A DNA stretch of 64,000 nucleotides. Source: Candidatus Magnetomicrobium cryptolimnococcus. Its GTDB lineage: Bacteria; Nitrospirota; Thermodesulfovibrionia; Thermodesulfovibrionales; Magnetobacteriaceae. Within the stretch, counting starts at the first letter, position 1. Each line of letters opens with the position of its first letter. The stretch lies in the NCBI GenBank assembly GCA_018606805.1, contig JAGYWI010000005.1, positions 88,888 through 152,887 of the forward strand, written 5' to 3'. The translations under genes and the position numbers were made by a program. Shown one piece after another: positions 1-9,501 of the stretch. Below the pieces are notes generated by a model. The model searched no databases and was not told the origin of the DNA. It saw only the letters and a program-made list of their open reading frames with translations.

Positions 1-1085
1 ACACCAACACGGTTTAATACCTTTTCAGTAAGACTCCGTGATATAGAAGACGTGTCTCTTACGGTTACTATGCGGTCCTTTTCTCTATCATGCTTCCATC
101 TAGCACCAATTTCAGCAGCCTTCTCCACTCTATCTTCAAACCCTGTAGCTATAACTGTAACCTTAACTTCCTCACCCATGTTTGGATCAATCACAGCACC
201 AAAAATGATTTCAGCATCCTCATGTGCAGAGTCAAATATTAACTCAGCGGCCCCTTGCACGGAATCAAGCGATAGGTCCATACCGCCTGTAATATTAATA
301 AGTATCCCTCTGGCACCATCTATTGTGGATTCCTCAAGTAACGGATTAGCAATGGCCTTCTTGGCACCTTCAATGTGCCCTTGTTCACCTTTGCCTTTAC
401 CGATACCCATTACTGCCTTACCGGAGTAGTGCATAATTGTTTTAACATCAGCAAAATCCAGATTAATAAGTCCCGGTACCATCATTAAATCAGTAATACC
501 TTGTACGGCATCTTTTAAAACATCATTAGCAATTTCAAGTGATTTCAAAAGAGACGTACCCTTTTCAACAACCAGTTGTATCTTATCGTTTGGTATAATA
601 ATTATTGTATCAACGTACTGAGTTAACTCTTTAATACCCATGTTGGCGTTACTTAAGCGTTTCTTTCCTTCGTAAAAGAAAGGCTTCGTTACTACAGCCA
701 CACTAAGGGCATCAATGCTTCTGGCAATTTCCGCCACCACAGGTGCAGCGCCAGTTCCCGTACCACCTCCCATACCGGCGGTAATGAATACCATATCAGC
801 ACCACTTAAGGCCTCTTTAATTGCCTCACAGTCTTCAAGGGCAGACTCCCTGCCTACCTGCGGATTTGCTCCAGCGCCAAGTCCCTTTGTTATCTGGGCG
901 CCTACTTGGAGCTTTTTAGGAGCCAATGAATTGTTCAGCACCTGGGCATCCGTGTTTATTGCGATAAATTCAACATTTTTCATATTAGATGCAATCATCG
1001 TGTTTATCGCATTACCACCGGCGCCTCCTACTCCAACCACTTTAATGTTTGCCTTTCCTTCGTGTACTTCTTCTAATTCAAACAT
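1..1085 (-). CDS. ftsZ: Cell division GTPase FtsZ (3' end outside window)
   Basis: FtsZ is the tubulin-like GTPase that polymerises into the Z-ring at midcell. The reverse strand reads open from an ATG at 1085 to the window edge, about 361 residues. It contains the N-terminal glycine-rich nucleotide loop (GVGGAGGNA, near residue 18), the tubulin signature GGGTGTG (residues 106-112) and, further on, the NLDFADV T7-loop region that completes the neighbouring subunit's GTPase site. Only the C-terminal tail with the FtsA-binding peptide is missing. A GGAGG Shine-Dalgarno lies a few bases before the ATG. It is the last visible gene of the dcw operon, 90 bases after ftsA. Confidence 0.97.
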   Translation of the reverse strand, partial: MFELEEVHEGKANIKVVGVGGAGGNAINTMIASNMKNVEFIAINTDAQVLNNSLAPKKLQVGAQITKGLGAGANPQVGRESALEDCEAIKEALSGADMVFITAGMGGGTGTGAAPVVAEIARSIDALSVAVVTKPFFYEGKKRLSNANMGIKELTQYVDTIIIIPNDKIQLVVEKGTSLLKSLEIANDVLKDAVQGITDLMMVPGLINLDFADVKTIMHYSGKAVMGIGKGKGEQGHIEGAKKAIANPLLEESTIDGARGILINITGGMDLSLDSVQGAAELIFDSAHEDAEIIFGAVIDPNMGEEVKVTVIATGFEDRVEKAAEIGARWKHDREKDRIVTVRDTSSISRSLTEKVLNRVG

Positions 1086-1175
1086 TCAATTCCCTCCTTC
1101 ATAACCTATTCTGGTTATTTAATTGTTCTGTCAGTCTCATCAACTTAATACTAAAGCACGTGTACAGGGTAACCG

Positions 1176-2408
1176 TCACCTTGTCTTTGTTTTAAAGAAC
1201 ACTCCAAATATTCCATAAAACCATCTCTTGATGGCAAAAAAACTACCCGGCAAACTCTCCAATGACCCGCTTTGCTCAAGCTCCCTTCTTGCGTAATATA
1301 GTAGCCCAACAACGGTAGCATATGAAGGGTTTTTCATCCTATCAGTTATTTCCAATCTATCAGGCCCACCACAACGCACAGGCACATTTAAGAGCTCTTC
1401 AACCATACTGTCTAACCCTAATAAAAGCGAAATCCCACCCGTCAACACAATCCCACATGGCACTGCCACCGTTGCCGTCAGTTTTTGTATCTCCGCCTTA
1501 ATTAATCCAATAATCTCTTCACACCGCGGCTTCGCTATATCAGTTATAAGAGACCGTGAGACGGTTTTTTCCACCCGATTTGTTCCAATAAGCTCAATTT
1601 CTTCATCATCATTACCATCTGTCAAAGTCCTCATCCCATAAGCCTTCTTAAGCCTTTCCGCCTCTACAACCGGTATCCTCAACCCAACAGCAAGGTCATT
1701 TGTTATCTGATTACCACCCACATCCACTATTGATGTACCCAAAAAGTTATTATTCTTAAAATAAGCAACCTTCGTATTTCCCGCCCCAATATCCACAAGT
1801 ATAACCCCGTACTCCTTCTCATCTTCCTTTAAAACAACCATAGAAGATACAAGCGGGTCTAACACTATCTCAACCACATCCAAGCCGGCCATCTCGCAAC
1901 ACTTCAAGAGATTCTGCACAGCATTTATCGAACCAGTCACTATCTGCACATTTGCTTCAAGCCGTATCCCCCTCATACCGAGGGGTTTCATTATTTCCGT
2001 TTCGCCATCCACAACGTATTCTTCCGGTATAATATGGAGTACTTCCTTATCCAAAGACACATACACGGTTTGTGCCGTATCAAGCACCTTATCAATATCC
2101 TTTTGCTTGACAACACCATCGGCTATACCCACAGCTCCACTACTTTTTATACTGCTTATGTGTCCACCAGCAATGGCCACATACACTTCTTTTATATTAA
2201 TCCCTGCTTCTTCCTGTGCCTTTTTAATACACTCCCTTATTGAGGCTGAGGCAGCATCCATATCTATAACAACCCCTTTTCTTATACCTGCCGAGGGCAC
2301 CGTAGCAATGGTAATCACATCCAAGCTCTCATCCGACACTTTAGCTATGGCTATCGCTATTTTGGTTGAACCAACATCAAGTCCAACCACATATCTATCG
2401 AATCCCAT
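1176..2408 (-). CDS. ftsA: Cell division protein FtsA
   Basis: FtsA is the actin-like ATPase that anchors FtsZ filaments to the membrane and recruits later divisome proteins. The 410-residue product starts with the phosphate-1 motif VGLDVGSTKIAI. It has the 1C-domain region characteristic of FtsA rather than MreB, then the phosphate-2 motif (VDIGAGNTKVAYF) and an adenosine motif (GIVLTGGISLL). Its C-terminal end, rich in aromatic and basic residues (RWFYGIFGVFFKTKTR), fits the amphipathic membrane-targeting helix. The start is 2 bases after the ftsQ stop, which suggests translational coupling. Confidence 0.96.
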   Translation of the reverse strand: MGFDRYVVGLDVGSTKIAIAIAKVSDESLDVITIATVPSAGIRKGVVIDMDAASASIRECIKKAQEEAGINIKEVYVAIAGGHISSIKSSGAVGIADGVVKQKDIDKVLDTAQTVYVSLDKEVLHIIPEEYVVDGETEIMKPLGMRGIRLEANVQIVTGSINAVQNLLKCCEMAGLDVVEIVLDPLVSSMVVLKEDEKEYGVILVDIGAGNTKVAYFKNNNFLGTSIVDVGGNQITNDLAVGLRIPVVEAERLKKAYGMRTLTDGNDDEEIELIGTNRVEKTVSRSLITDIAKPRCEEIIGLIKAEIQKLTATVAVPCGIVLTGGISLLLGLDSMVEELLNVPVRCGGPDRLEITDRMKNPSYATVVGLLYYARRELEQSGSLESLPGSFFAIKRWFYGIFGVFFKTKTR

Positions 2409-2410
2409 TA

Positions 2411-3166
2411 TTAAGATTCCCCCTTCACCTGCTTAACAATAAGCCTATTAGCAAAACGCACGTCTATGTACTCAACCGAGATACTTCGTTTACTTATCTC
2501 ATCTTCTATATTTAAATAATTAATCAGTTTCTTTTCATAGTCGCTATAACCAATTAACACCATAGTGCCTGCTATATTCATTGAAATATCTTCAGGTTTC
2601 GTCCCATTGATTTCAACCTTACTTGGGTCTATCTTGCTATTATCGCTTATAGCTAAAGCAAGCTTTATGCCCTCTTCATATGCCCTTTTTTTATCTGGGG
2701 CTATTTTTATAACAGTCAACCCCGGCAGCAGATTTCGTACCTCACGAAGCCTTATACCCTTTTCATCTATCAAATAAATCTTTTTATCTGGCTGATTTAG
2801 CGCTACCGGTACTGTCTCTGATACAACAACATAAAACGTATCCGGCAACTCTTTTCTTATATATGCCTTTTTAACCCATGGCGAAGCCATCAAATTTTCA
2901 ATTAAATCTTTCTTATTCATCCAAAAGATGTTTTTATCCTTAGCCCCTAACAGGGTTATTACCTCATTAGCTGTTAGATTACTATTACCTTCAACATAAA
3001 ACTTCTTTGCCAAAAAATAATCAGAATCTATCACCTTATTTGCCAAAATCCAAGCCCCGACAAAGGTTACTACCATCATTACTAACACCACAACTGTTTT
3101 AAAAAACAGTATTAACCAACGCCAGCGTCGTTTCTTTTTTATCTTCTTACCTATACCGTTCGTCAT
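2411..3166 (-). CDS. ftsQ: Cell division protein FtsQ (POTRA domain)
   Basis: FtsQ is a bitopic divisome protein that links FtsB/FtsL to the rest of the complex. The 251-residue product has a very basic cytoplasmic N-terminus (KKIKKKRRWRW) and one membrane helix at about residues 17-45. A POTRA domain follows (YFLAKKFYVEGNSNLTANEV through VKKAYIRKELPDTFYVVVSE), then the FtsQ beta domain. It starts 6 bases after the ddl stop. Assignment rests on the domain pattern and its place between ddl and ftsA, since FtsQ sequences are weakly conserved. Confidence 0.92.
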   Translation of the reverse strand: MTNGIGKKIKKKRRWRWLILFFKTVVVLVMMVVTFVGAWILANKVIDSDYFLAKKFYVEGNSNLTANEVITLLGAKDKNIFWMNKKDLIENLMASPWVKKAYIRKELPDTFYVVVSETVPVALNQPDKKIYLIDEKGIRLREVRNLLPGLTVIKIAPDKKRAYEEGIKLALAISDNSKIDPSKVEINGTKPEDISMNIAGTMVLIGYSDYEKKLINYLNIEDEISKRSISVEYIDVRFANRLIVKQVKGES

Positions 3167-3172
3167 CGTCTA

Positions 3173-4129
3173 CTATACTGAAATATTAGAGTATTTTTTT
3201 TCCTTTAACATATCCATAAGCATTTCTTCTATAAGGCTCAAAAAAGTATATCCAGCATACATAGCTATCTTCGGGATTAAAGAGTTTTCAGTCATACCAG
3301 GTAACGTATTAATTTCTAATATATATGGCATACCGTCTTCATCTGATAAAATAAAATCAACCCTACATACACCCGAACAATCGGTAGCTTCATACGCCTT
3401 AAGTGCCTCCTTGGCTAATTTATTATAGGTTATATCATCCACAGGCGGCGGCAATATGTATTCAGTGAGCCCACTCGTATATTTGGATTCATAATCATAA
3501 AATCCTTTTTTGGGTCTAACCTCAACCATACCAAGCACCTTTCCACATAAAATCCCCACATGGATTTCCCTACCCTGTATAAAGCGCTCAATAATAGTCT
3601 TTTGCCCATAAGCAAAAGCCTCGCTTATAGCATTATCTATTTCAGATTTACGCTTGACCATACTAACCCCAACACTTGAACCTTCCTTGTGAGGTTTTAT
3701 AACCCATGGTATGTTAAATGGTACAAACCCAACATCCTTTTTTGTAAAATACTCATCTCTATCTACTACTACATATGGGCTTACGGTAAGTGCGGCATTT
3801 TTAAAGATTATCTTTGACACAAGTTTGTCAATACAAATACCGGAAGCCAACACACCAGAGCCTGTATACGGTATGCCCATAACTTCCAACATACCCTGTA
3901 TTGAACCATCCTCACCAAAGCCACCATGAAGGGCAAGTAATGCTATGTCAATGTCATGGGAGATAAGCTTCATACAAAGCTGTTCATCTGCATCTATAGA
4001 AATAGCATCATATCCATCAGCAATTAAGGCATCAAACATTGCCATTCCACTTCTTAAAGACACCTCCCTCTCTGACGAAAGACCTCCCATAAGCACAGCT
4101 ATATTTTTATCCCTTAACTCATCACGCAT
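3173..4129 (-). CDS. ddl: D-alanine--D-alanine ligase
   Basis: This ATP-grasp ligase makes the D-Ala-D-Ala dipeptide that MurF adds to the peptidoglycan precursor. The 318-residue length is typical. Visible motifs are the N-terminal GGLSSEREVSLRSG, the central WVIKPHKEGSSVGV with the ATP-binding lysine, and the C-terminal metal site VDFILSDEDGMPYILEINTLPGMTENSLIPKIA (given in pieces: D-x-F, E-I-N-T-L-P-G). The ATG has an AAGGATG Shine-Dalgarno. In many dcw clusters murB sits between murC and ddl. Here the gap to murC is only 59 bases and holds no murB. Confidence 0.96.
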   Translation of the reverse strand: MRDELRDKNIAVLMGGLSSEREVSLRSGMAMFDALIADGYDAISIDADEQLCMKLISHDIDIALLALHGGFGEDGSIQGMLEVMGIPYTGSGVLASGICIDKLVSKIIFKNAALTVSPYVVVDRDEYFTKKDVGFVPFNIPWVIKPHKEGSSVGVSMVKRKSEIDNAISEAFAYGQKTIIERFIQGREIHVGILCGKVLGMVEVRPKKGFYDYESKYTSGLTEYILPPPVDDITYNKLAKEALKAYEATDCSGVCRVDFILSDEDGMPYILEINTLPGMTENSLIPKIAMYAGYTFLSLIEEMLMDMLKEKKYSNISV

Positions 4130-4188
4130 AATTTATCATCCTTTTACCCATATGTTTTTATATTAAAAAATATATATAAATAGCCCTA

Positions 4189-5562
4189 TTATATAGTCAT
4201 ATACATACTTTGCAGGAAATTTTCACCGATTTTCCATACATCCCCAGCCCCAAATGTTACAAACAAATCCCCACTTTTAAGCTGTGCCTTCATATCCATA
4301 AGCACATCATCTATATTTTTAACATATGATACATCTACCCCTTTTTTTCTAAGTTCCGTATATATTTTCTCTGAATTAATACCATCAATAGGCATTTCTC
4401 CTGCTGCATATATATCCAATAGGTAAAGCTTATCAGCATAGTTAAAAGCCCCAGCAAACTCTTCAAACAAATCCCGCGTTCTTGTATAACGATGGGGCTG
4501 AAATACTACAACCAGCCTATTATCTACGCTATCCTTTATGCCCTTCATCGTCATCATTATCTCTGTTGGATGATGGCCATAATCATCGTATACCTTAATG
4601 CCGTTTACCTCGCCTTTAAATTCCAGTCTTCTTTTAATACCCTTAAAGGCATTTAGAGATTTCTTTATAGTATCCAAATCTACACCAAGGGCACGCCCCA
4701 CAGCTACTGCTGCCAAGGAATTAAGGATATTGTGCCTTCCAGATAGAGGAATAAAAATGTCGCCAAGAAATTCATCCTTTCTGTAAAGCTCATAGCTTGT
4801 TTTAAGAAATCCAACGTCTATATTTCTAGCATTATAATGAGCCTCATGGCTAAACCCATAGGTTACATAGCTACGATTTATATACGGCACAATGCTTCGT
4901 ACATTTTCATCTTCAAGGCAAACAACAGCCTGACCGTAAAATGGTACTTTATTTAGAAACTGCACAAAGGCATTGCGCAATTTATCCATATTGCCAAAAT
5001 ACTCCATATGTTCCTTATCAATATTGGTACAGACCGCTATCGTCGGATTTAACTTTAAAAAAGACCCATCACTTTCATCAGCCTCGGCAACAAAAAACTC
5101 ACCCTTACCGTGGCTTACATTACTATCTGTAGATATGAGCTTACCACCAATAACAACAGTTGGGTCATGCCCAGCCTCCTTCAACACTGTTGATATAATG
5201 GAAGTAGTAGTAGTCTTTCCATGAGAACCTGCAATCAACACCCCGTACTTAAGCCGTCCAATTTCAGCAAGCATCTCTGCTCTTGGTATAACTGGTATAT
5301 TTTTCCTTCTAGCAGCGTCTATCTCCGGATTAGCAGTATCAATAGCCGATGACACCACAACCACATGAGCACCATTTACATTAGAAGCCCTATGCCCTAT
5401 ATTAACCTCAATCCCCATATCTTGGAGTCTGCTTGTAATTGCCGACTCCTTAACATCGGAACCAGTAACCTCATACCCAAGCCCTTTGAGTATCTGAGCG
5501 ATACCACTCATACCAATACCACCAATTCCAACAAAATGTATTACCCTGTAGTGGTTAAACAT
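4189..5562 (-). CDS. murC: UDP-N-acetylmuramate--L-alanine ligase MurC
   Basis: MurC adds L-alanine to UDP-MurNAc, the first amino-acid step of cytoplasmic peptidoglycan synthesis. The 457-residue protein begins with the Rossmann-like UDP-binding domain (HFVGIGGIGMSG, residues 9-20). The Mur-ligase P-loop GSHGKTTTT is at residues 112-120. The central ATPase domain has EADESDGSF and TNIDKEHMEYF, and the C-terminal domain has the YDDYGHHPTEI and FQPHRYTRT motifs diagnostic of MurC. The 5' end overlaps murG by 22 bases, consistent with coupled translation. Confidence 0.97.
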   Translation of the reverse strand: MFNHYRVIHFVGIGGIGMSGIAQILKGLGYEVTGSDVKESAITSRLQDMGIEVNIGHRASNVNGAHVVVVSSAIDTANPEIDAARRKNIPVIPRAEMLAEIGRLKYGVLIAGSHGKTTTTSIISTVLKEAGHDPTVVIGGKLISTDSNVSHGKGEFFVAEADESDGSFLKLNPTIAVCTNIDKEHMEYFGNMDKLRNAFVQFLNKVPFYGQAVVCLEDENVRSIVPYINRSYVTYGFSHEAHYNARNIDVGFLKTSYELYRKDEFLGDIFIPLSGRHNILNSLAAVAVGRALGVDLDTIKKSLNAFKGIKRRLEFKGEVNGIKVYDDYGHHPTEIMMTMKGIKDSVDNRLVVVFQPHRYTRTRDLFEEFAGAFNYADKLYLLDIYAAGEMPIDGINSEKIYTELRKKGVDVSYVKNIDDVLMDMKAQLKSGDLFVTFGAGDVWKIGENFLQSMYMTI

Positions 5563-6695
5563 TTAAACTCCTTCTCCATTATAAAGTCCTTTTTCTTAAT
5601 CAACGATATTGCAATAGTTGATACCTTTTTAGAAGCATCAGGACGGCCAAAAATCTTACAATTGCGACTTAAGCTCCGTCTTTTATCTTTATCAAAATAC
5701 AAACGTTTTATTTCATCAGCTAAGATAACGCCGCTTAACCCGTCCTCTTTAATCATAACGGCAGCCCCACCTTGCGCTAACTTAGCAGCATTTAGCTCTT
5801 GGTGAGACGAAGCAGAATATGGATAAGGTATTAAAATAGCCGGCAACCCCAGCGAGGTTATTTCAGCAATAGTAGTAGCTCCAGCCCTTGATATTACCAT
5901 ATTAGAAGCGGCATATGCCTCTGCCATTGTTGTAATAAATGGCATTACCATACCATAAAACCCATAATTTTGATATGCCCCTCTGACAAATTCGTAATCA
6001 TCCTCACCTGTTTGATGTATAAATTGCATTCCATCCTTAAGGTCCTTCAAATGCTCTAAAGACTCGACAACAGTCTTATTTAGTCCTCTGGCTCCGCGAC
6101 TACCACCAAAAATAAATACCGTAAATCTATCAGTTTTAAGCTTAAACTTTGCTAAACCATCTTCTTTGGACTTACTTAGTATACCATTTCTTACAGGATT
6201 ACCGGTTAAATAAGTTTTAGTTTTAGGGAAAGCCCTAATAGAATTTTCATATGTAACACAAACCCGGTCTACAAATCTAGCAAGAAATTTATTAGCCACC
6301 CCAGGTATAGAGTTTTGCTCATGTATAATCGTAGGTATTCCAAGCAGTACTGCTGCACACACTGGCAAAAATGAAACGTAGCCTCCAGTGCCAATAACCA
6401 CATCTGGATTCATCTTTCTTAAAAAATAATATACGTCAACAAAAGCGCCTGTCATTGAAAATAATGCCCAGGTCTTTTTCATAAGTGATTTACCAACCAC
6501 TCCTTGGGTGTTTAGCAATTTAGCAAAGTACTTTTCAGTAGGAAGAATTTTAGCTTCAATACCCCTTGTTGACCCTATAAATAGTATATCAACATTTTTA
6601 AGGGTTTTCTTAATCTCCTCGGCAACCGCAATACCCGGATACAAATGTCCACCAGTACCGCCACCTGTAATTACAACTTTATACCTTTCTGTCAT
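5541..6695 (-). CDS. murG: Lipid II-forming GlcNAc transferase MurG
   Basis: MurG moves GlcNAc from UDP-GlcNAc onto lipid I to make lipid II at the inner face of the membrane. The 384-residue protein has the glycine-rich acceptor loop GGGTGGHLYPGIAVAEEI near the N-terminus, HEQNSIPGVANKFLARF in the first domain, and the donor-binding FGGSRGARGLN and ISRAGATTIAE motifs in the second. Family members are usually about 355-365 residues, so the C-terminus here is slightly long (DFIMEKEFKCLTTTG). It overlaps murC by 22 and ftsW by 17 bases. Confidence 0.96.
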   Translation of the reverse strand: MTERYKVVITGGGTGGHLYPGIAVAEEIKKTLKNVDILFIGSTRGIEAKILPTEKYFAKLLNTQGVVGKSLMKKTWALFSMTGAFVDVYYFLRKMNPDVVIGTGGYVSFLPVCAAVLLGIPTIIHEQNSIPGVANKFLARFVDRVCVTYENSIRAFPKTKTYLTGNPVRNGILSKSKEDGLAKFKLKTDRFTVFIFGGSRGARGLNKTVVESLEHLKDLKDGMQFIHQTGEDDYEFVRGAYQNYGFYGMVMPFITTMAEAYAASNMVISRAGATTIAEITSLGLPAILIPYPYSASSHQELNAAKLAQGGAAVMIKEDGLSGVILADEIKRLYFDKDKRRSLSRNCKIFGRPDASKKVSTIAISLIKKKDFIMEKEFKCLTTTG

Positions 6696-7896
6696 AATAG
6701 ATAACCCTTCCTGTTCTTTTATTCAATTTTTTGACGTAATTTCTATTAATAGCAACTTCCGGACCAATCTCTTCACCCTTAGCTATATTTAAAAGTAATC
6801 CTACTACGGATAAATTTACTATCATTGACGTCCCACCGTAACTTATAAATGGAAGCGGCAACCCCTTTGTCGGTAAAAGCCCTGACACCACCCCCATATT
6901 AATTACAGCCTGATACACTATCATTAATAAAAGTCCTGTTGATAAATAATGTAAAAAATCATCATTTATCCTTCTACTTATCTGAATCCCTTTAGCAAAA
7001 AACATTAAAAACAGCATAATAATAAGCATAGTGCCAATAAAACCCATTTCCTCACCAACTATCGAGAAAATAAAATCAGTCTTAGATTCCGGTAAAAAAA
7101 ACAGTTTCTGTGTACTCTTGCCAATACCAACCCCGTATAACCCACCATTTCCAAGGGCTATAAATGACTGGATTAACTGAAAACCGCCCTGTTTTTCATC
7201 AGCCCACGGGTCTAAAAATGATAGAATCCTCTTTAACCTATATGGCTCCATCAATAGCTTAACAACAGCAGGTAACAATACAACACTTGTAGAGAGCAAA
7301 TACTTCATCTTGACACCACTTATAAAAAGCAGTGAAAATGTCAAAAGCCCTATACTCAAAGCAGACCCAAAATCAGGCTGCAATAAAAGTACCCCTTGTA
7401 TCGTACCCATAATCAAAATGGGAATTATAAAGGATATAAAATTACTTTTGTATTTTTCACGTGATAGATACCATGACAAAAATATAACCATAGCTACTTT
7501 CATAAATTCAGACGGCTGAAATGTGAAAAACAATAGTCTAACCCACCGTCTTGCACCGTTTACGGTTAACCCAATACCCGGTAGAAATACTGTACCCAGT
7601 AAAGCAAAGGCCATAAGTAAAATAATTATAGCCCTTTTTTTCAAAATCTCTATCCTTAATTTATAAAACACCACTAATAAAAAATAGCCTAAACAAACCG
7701 AAAATAGATGTTTTTTCAGATAACGCAAATCATTCAAAACCTTAATTTCCCCATCACTATTTGGAGCTACCACAGATGAGGAACTATAGACCATAAATAC
7801 CCCTATAAGTACAAGTACCAGTGTCGTGAAAAACATAAATTTATCAAAAGCACCTGTATCAGTTATTCTAAGGTATGTCTGTCTATTTATATTCAT
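6679..7896 (-). CDS. ftsW: SEDS peptidoglycan polymerase FtsW
   Basis: FtsW is the divisome SEDS glycosyltransferase that polymerises lipid II together with FtsI. The 405-residue protein is strongly hydrophobic with about ten membrane helices. It carries SEDS signatures: GARRWVRL, FQPSEFMKVAMV, LLLQPDFGSAL, GGLYGVGIGKSTQKLFFLPESKTDFIFS (the last shown only as positions near 240-265), and GLLPTKGLPLPFISYGG near the C-terminus. The catalytic aspartate context LQPDFG is intact. The start is immediately next to murD (0-base gap). Confidence 0.96.
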   Translation of the reverse strand: MNINRQTYLRITDTGAFDKFMFFTTLVLVLIGVFMVYSSSSVVAPNSDGEIKVLNDLRYLKKHLFSVCLGYFLLVVFYKLRIEILKKRAIIILLMAFALLGTVFLPGIGLTVNGARRWVRLLFFTFQPSEFMKVAMVIFLSWYLSREKYKSNFISFIIPILIMGTIQGVLLLQPDFGSALSIGLLTFSLLFISGVKMKYLLSTSVVLLPAVVKLLMEPYRLKRILSFLDPWADEKQGGFQLIQSFIALGNGGLYGVGIGKSTQKLFFLPESKTDFIFSIVGEEMGFIGTMLIIMLFLMFFAKGIQISRRINDDFLHYLSTGLLLMIVYQAVINMGVVSGLLPTKGLPLPFISYGGTSMIVNLSVVGLLLNIAKGEEIGPEVAINRNYVKKLNKRTGRVIYYDRKV

Positions 7897-9366
7897 TTAT
7901 ATAGCAACTCCACTTTGTGTTTTTATAGCAAGTACGGCATCTTTAAAAACCTCTCCCCTGTGCTCATAATCATTAAACATATCAAAGCTGGCACAAGCCG
8001 GCGAAAGAAGCACAATATCACCACTTTGACTTACCTCACTTGCCTTATACACTGCACTATACATATCAGCTTCTAAATATATATCAGTAAGACCTGCAAA
8101 AGTTTGTCTAAACTTTTCCTTAGCCTTTCCTATTAAAACAAGTGCCTTCACCCTTTGCCGAATCAGCTCACTTAACACGGTAAGGTCATCTCCCTTATCT
8201 TTACCACCAGCAATTAGTATAACAGGACGCTCAAACCCCTCAAGAGACTTTACAACTGCTGCAACATTAGTCGCCTTAGAATCATTTATATAGTCAACCC
8301 CACCAAAAGTTGCCACATGTTCAAGCCTGTGTGAAAGCCCCTCAAAACTCATAGCAACTTCTCTTATGGCATTAACACTAGCCCCGGACAATAAAGCCAT
8401 CAAAGCCGCTGCCATCACGTTTTCCACATTGTGTACACCCTTAATCCTTATGTCATCTATGGCAATTAAGGCACTATCAGATGAAAGCTGCTCTTTAAAA
8501 AGTATCTCATGCTCTGGTAAATTGAAAAATATGGCATTATCCTTAACAAAAGCCCCTTTGACTTGCCTTTTTCTACTAAAATAAAAGACCTCTGGCCCAT
8601 CTTCACCAATCCGCTGCTCTATTTCAGGCGTATACGGGTCATCTCCATTTAACACCAAAAAGTCCATCGAGTCCTGATTTTTAAATACAAGACACTTAGC
8701 CTCCAAGTACTCATCCATATTGGCGTATCTATCTAAATGATCTGGGGCTATATTTAGTATAGTGGATACCTTTGGCTTAAAATACTCAATGTTTTCTAAC
8801 TGAAAACTGGATACCTCCGTAACTATATGGTCTGGTAAACGAGTCCCGTTATTTTTCCTAAATATCTCTAATACCTTAAGCGCTCCTTCACTTAGAGCTA
8901 TACCGATGTTACCACCTAAAATAGCATTATAACCGCTTAGTTCAAGCATGTTATGGAGTAACATCGTAGTAGTAGATTTCCCGTTAGTGCCAGTTACTGA
9001 TAAAAACCGACAAGCACCATTTTTCCGACATCCTTCTATTACTTCAAAGGCTAACTCAAACTCACCAATAATACGCACACCCATATTTTTCAGTTGCACT
9101 AATTGTTGAATATTTGTTGGAATACCAGGGCTTACCACTACCGCATCCGACTGACACAGCAAATCCATATCAAACCCATCGGTAATCACAGAAACCCCTT
9201 CTTTATCAATTTTCTCTATTAAACCCTGTAACTCTTCATACCCTTTTTCATCCATAACCGAGACTTCGGCGTCTAACTGTTTAAGCAAATTAACTGCCCC
9301 AACCCCACTACGCCCAAGCCCAAGGACCATAACCTTTCTATTAGAATATTCAATTGGCATCTTCAT
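7897..9366 (-). CDS. murD: UDP-N-acetylmuramoyl-L-alanine--D-glutamate ligase MurD
   Basis: MurD adds D-glutamate to UDP-MurNAc-L-Ala. The 489-residue product has an N-terminal UDP-binding fold (VMVLGLGRSGVGAVNLL), the P-loop SVTGTNGKSTTTMLLHNML, ILNIAPDHLDRY in the ATPase domain, and the C-terminal NDSKATNVAAVVKSLEGF and LLSPACASFDMF motifs typical of MurD. Family members are often about 440-450 residues, so this one is somewhat long. The 135 bases upstream hold an inverted repeat, unlike the tight junctions elsewhere in the cluster. Confidence 0.96.
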   Translation of the reverse strand: MKMPIEYSNRKVMVLGLGRSGVGAVNLLKQLDAEVSVMDEKGYEELQGLIEKIDKEGVSVITDGFDMDLLCQSDAVVVSPGIPTNIQQLVQLKNMGVRIIGEFELAFEVIEGCRKNGACRFLSVTGTNGKSTTTMLLHNMLELSGYNAILGGNIGIALSEGALKVLEIFRKNNGTRLPDHIVTEVSSFQLENIEYFKPKVSTILNIAPDHLDRYANMDEYLEAKCLVFKNQDSMDFLVLNGDDPYTPEIEQRIGEDGPEVFYFSRKRQVKGAFVKDNAIFFNLPEHEILFKEQLSSDSALIAIDDIRIKGVHNVENVMAAALMALLSGASVNAIREVAMSFEGLSHRLEHVATFGGVDYINDSKATNVAAVVKSLEGFERPVILIAGGKDKGDDLTVLSELIRQRVKALVLIGKAKEKFRQTFAGLTDIYLEADMYSAVYKASEVSQSGDIVLLSPACASFDMFNDYEHRGEVFKDAVLAIKTQSGVAI

Positions 9367-9386
9367 ATCAGTTAAACCGTACCCCC

Positions 9387-9416
9387 TTTTCGGTAATACA
9401 TATCTTATACCGAAAA
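9387..9416. repeat. Inverted repeat upstream of murD
   Basis: A perfect 9-bp inverted repeat (TTTTCGGTA / TACCGAAAA) with a 12-base loop lies in the 135-bp gap between the carboxypeptidase gene and murD. It could form an intercistronic hairpin that attenuates or stabilises the mRNA. There is no run of T after it on the minus strand, so a strong intrinsic terminator is unlikely. Confidence 0.5.
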
Positions 9417-9501
9417 TTAAGACCGCAAGTTAATAGTTTATTACTATAAACCTCAACCGCTAGCACACTATTATATCCCACACACATATCTACCCACGAA
9501 A

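Noticed and set aside
52..1104. Plus-strand open frames over the ftsZ region
   Set aside because: They are antisense shadows of ftsZ; the minus strand gives a full FtsZ with GGGTGTG and a good ribosome-binding site.
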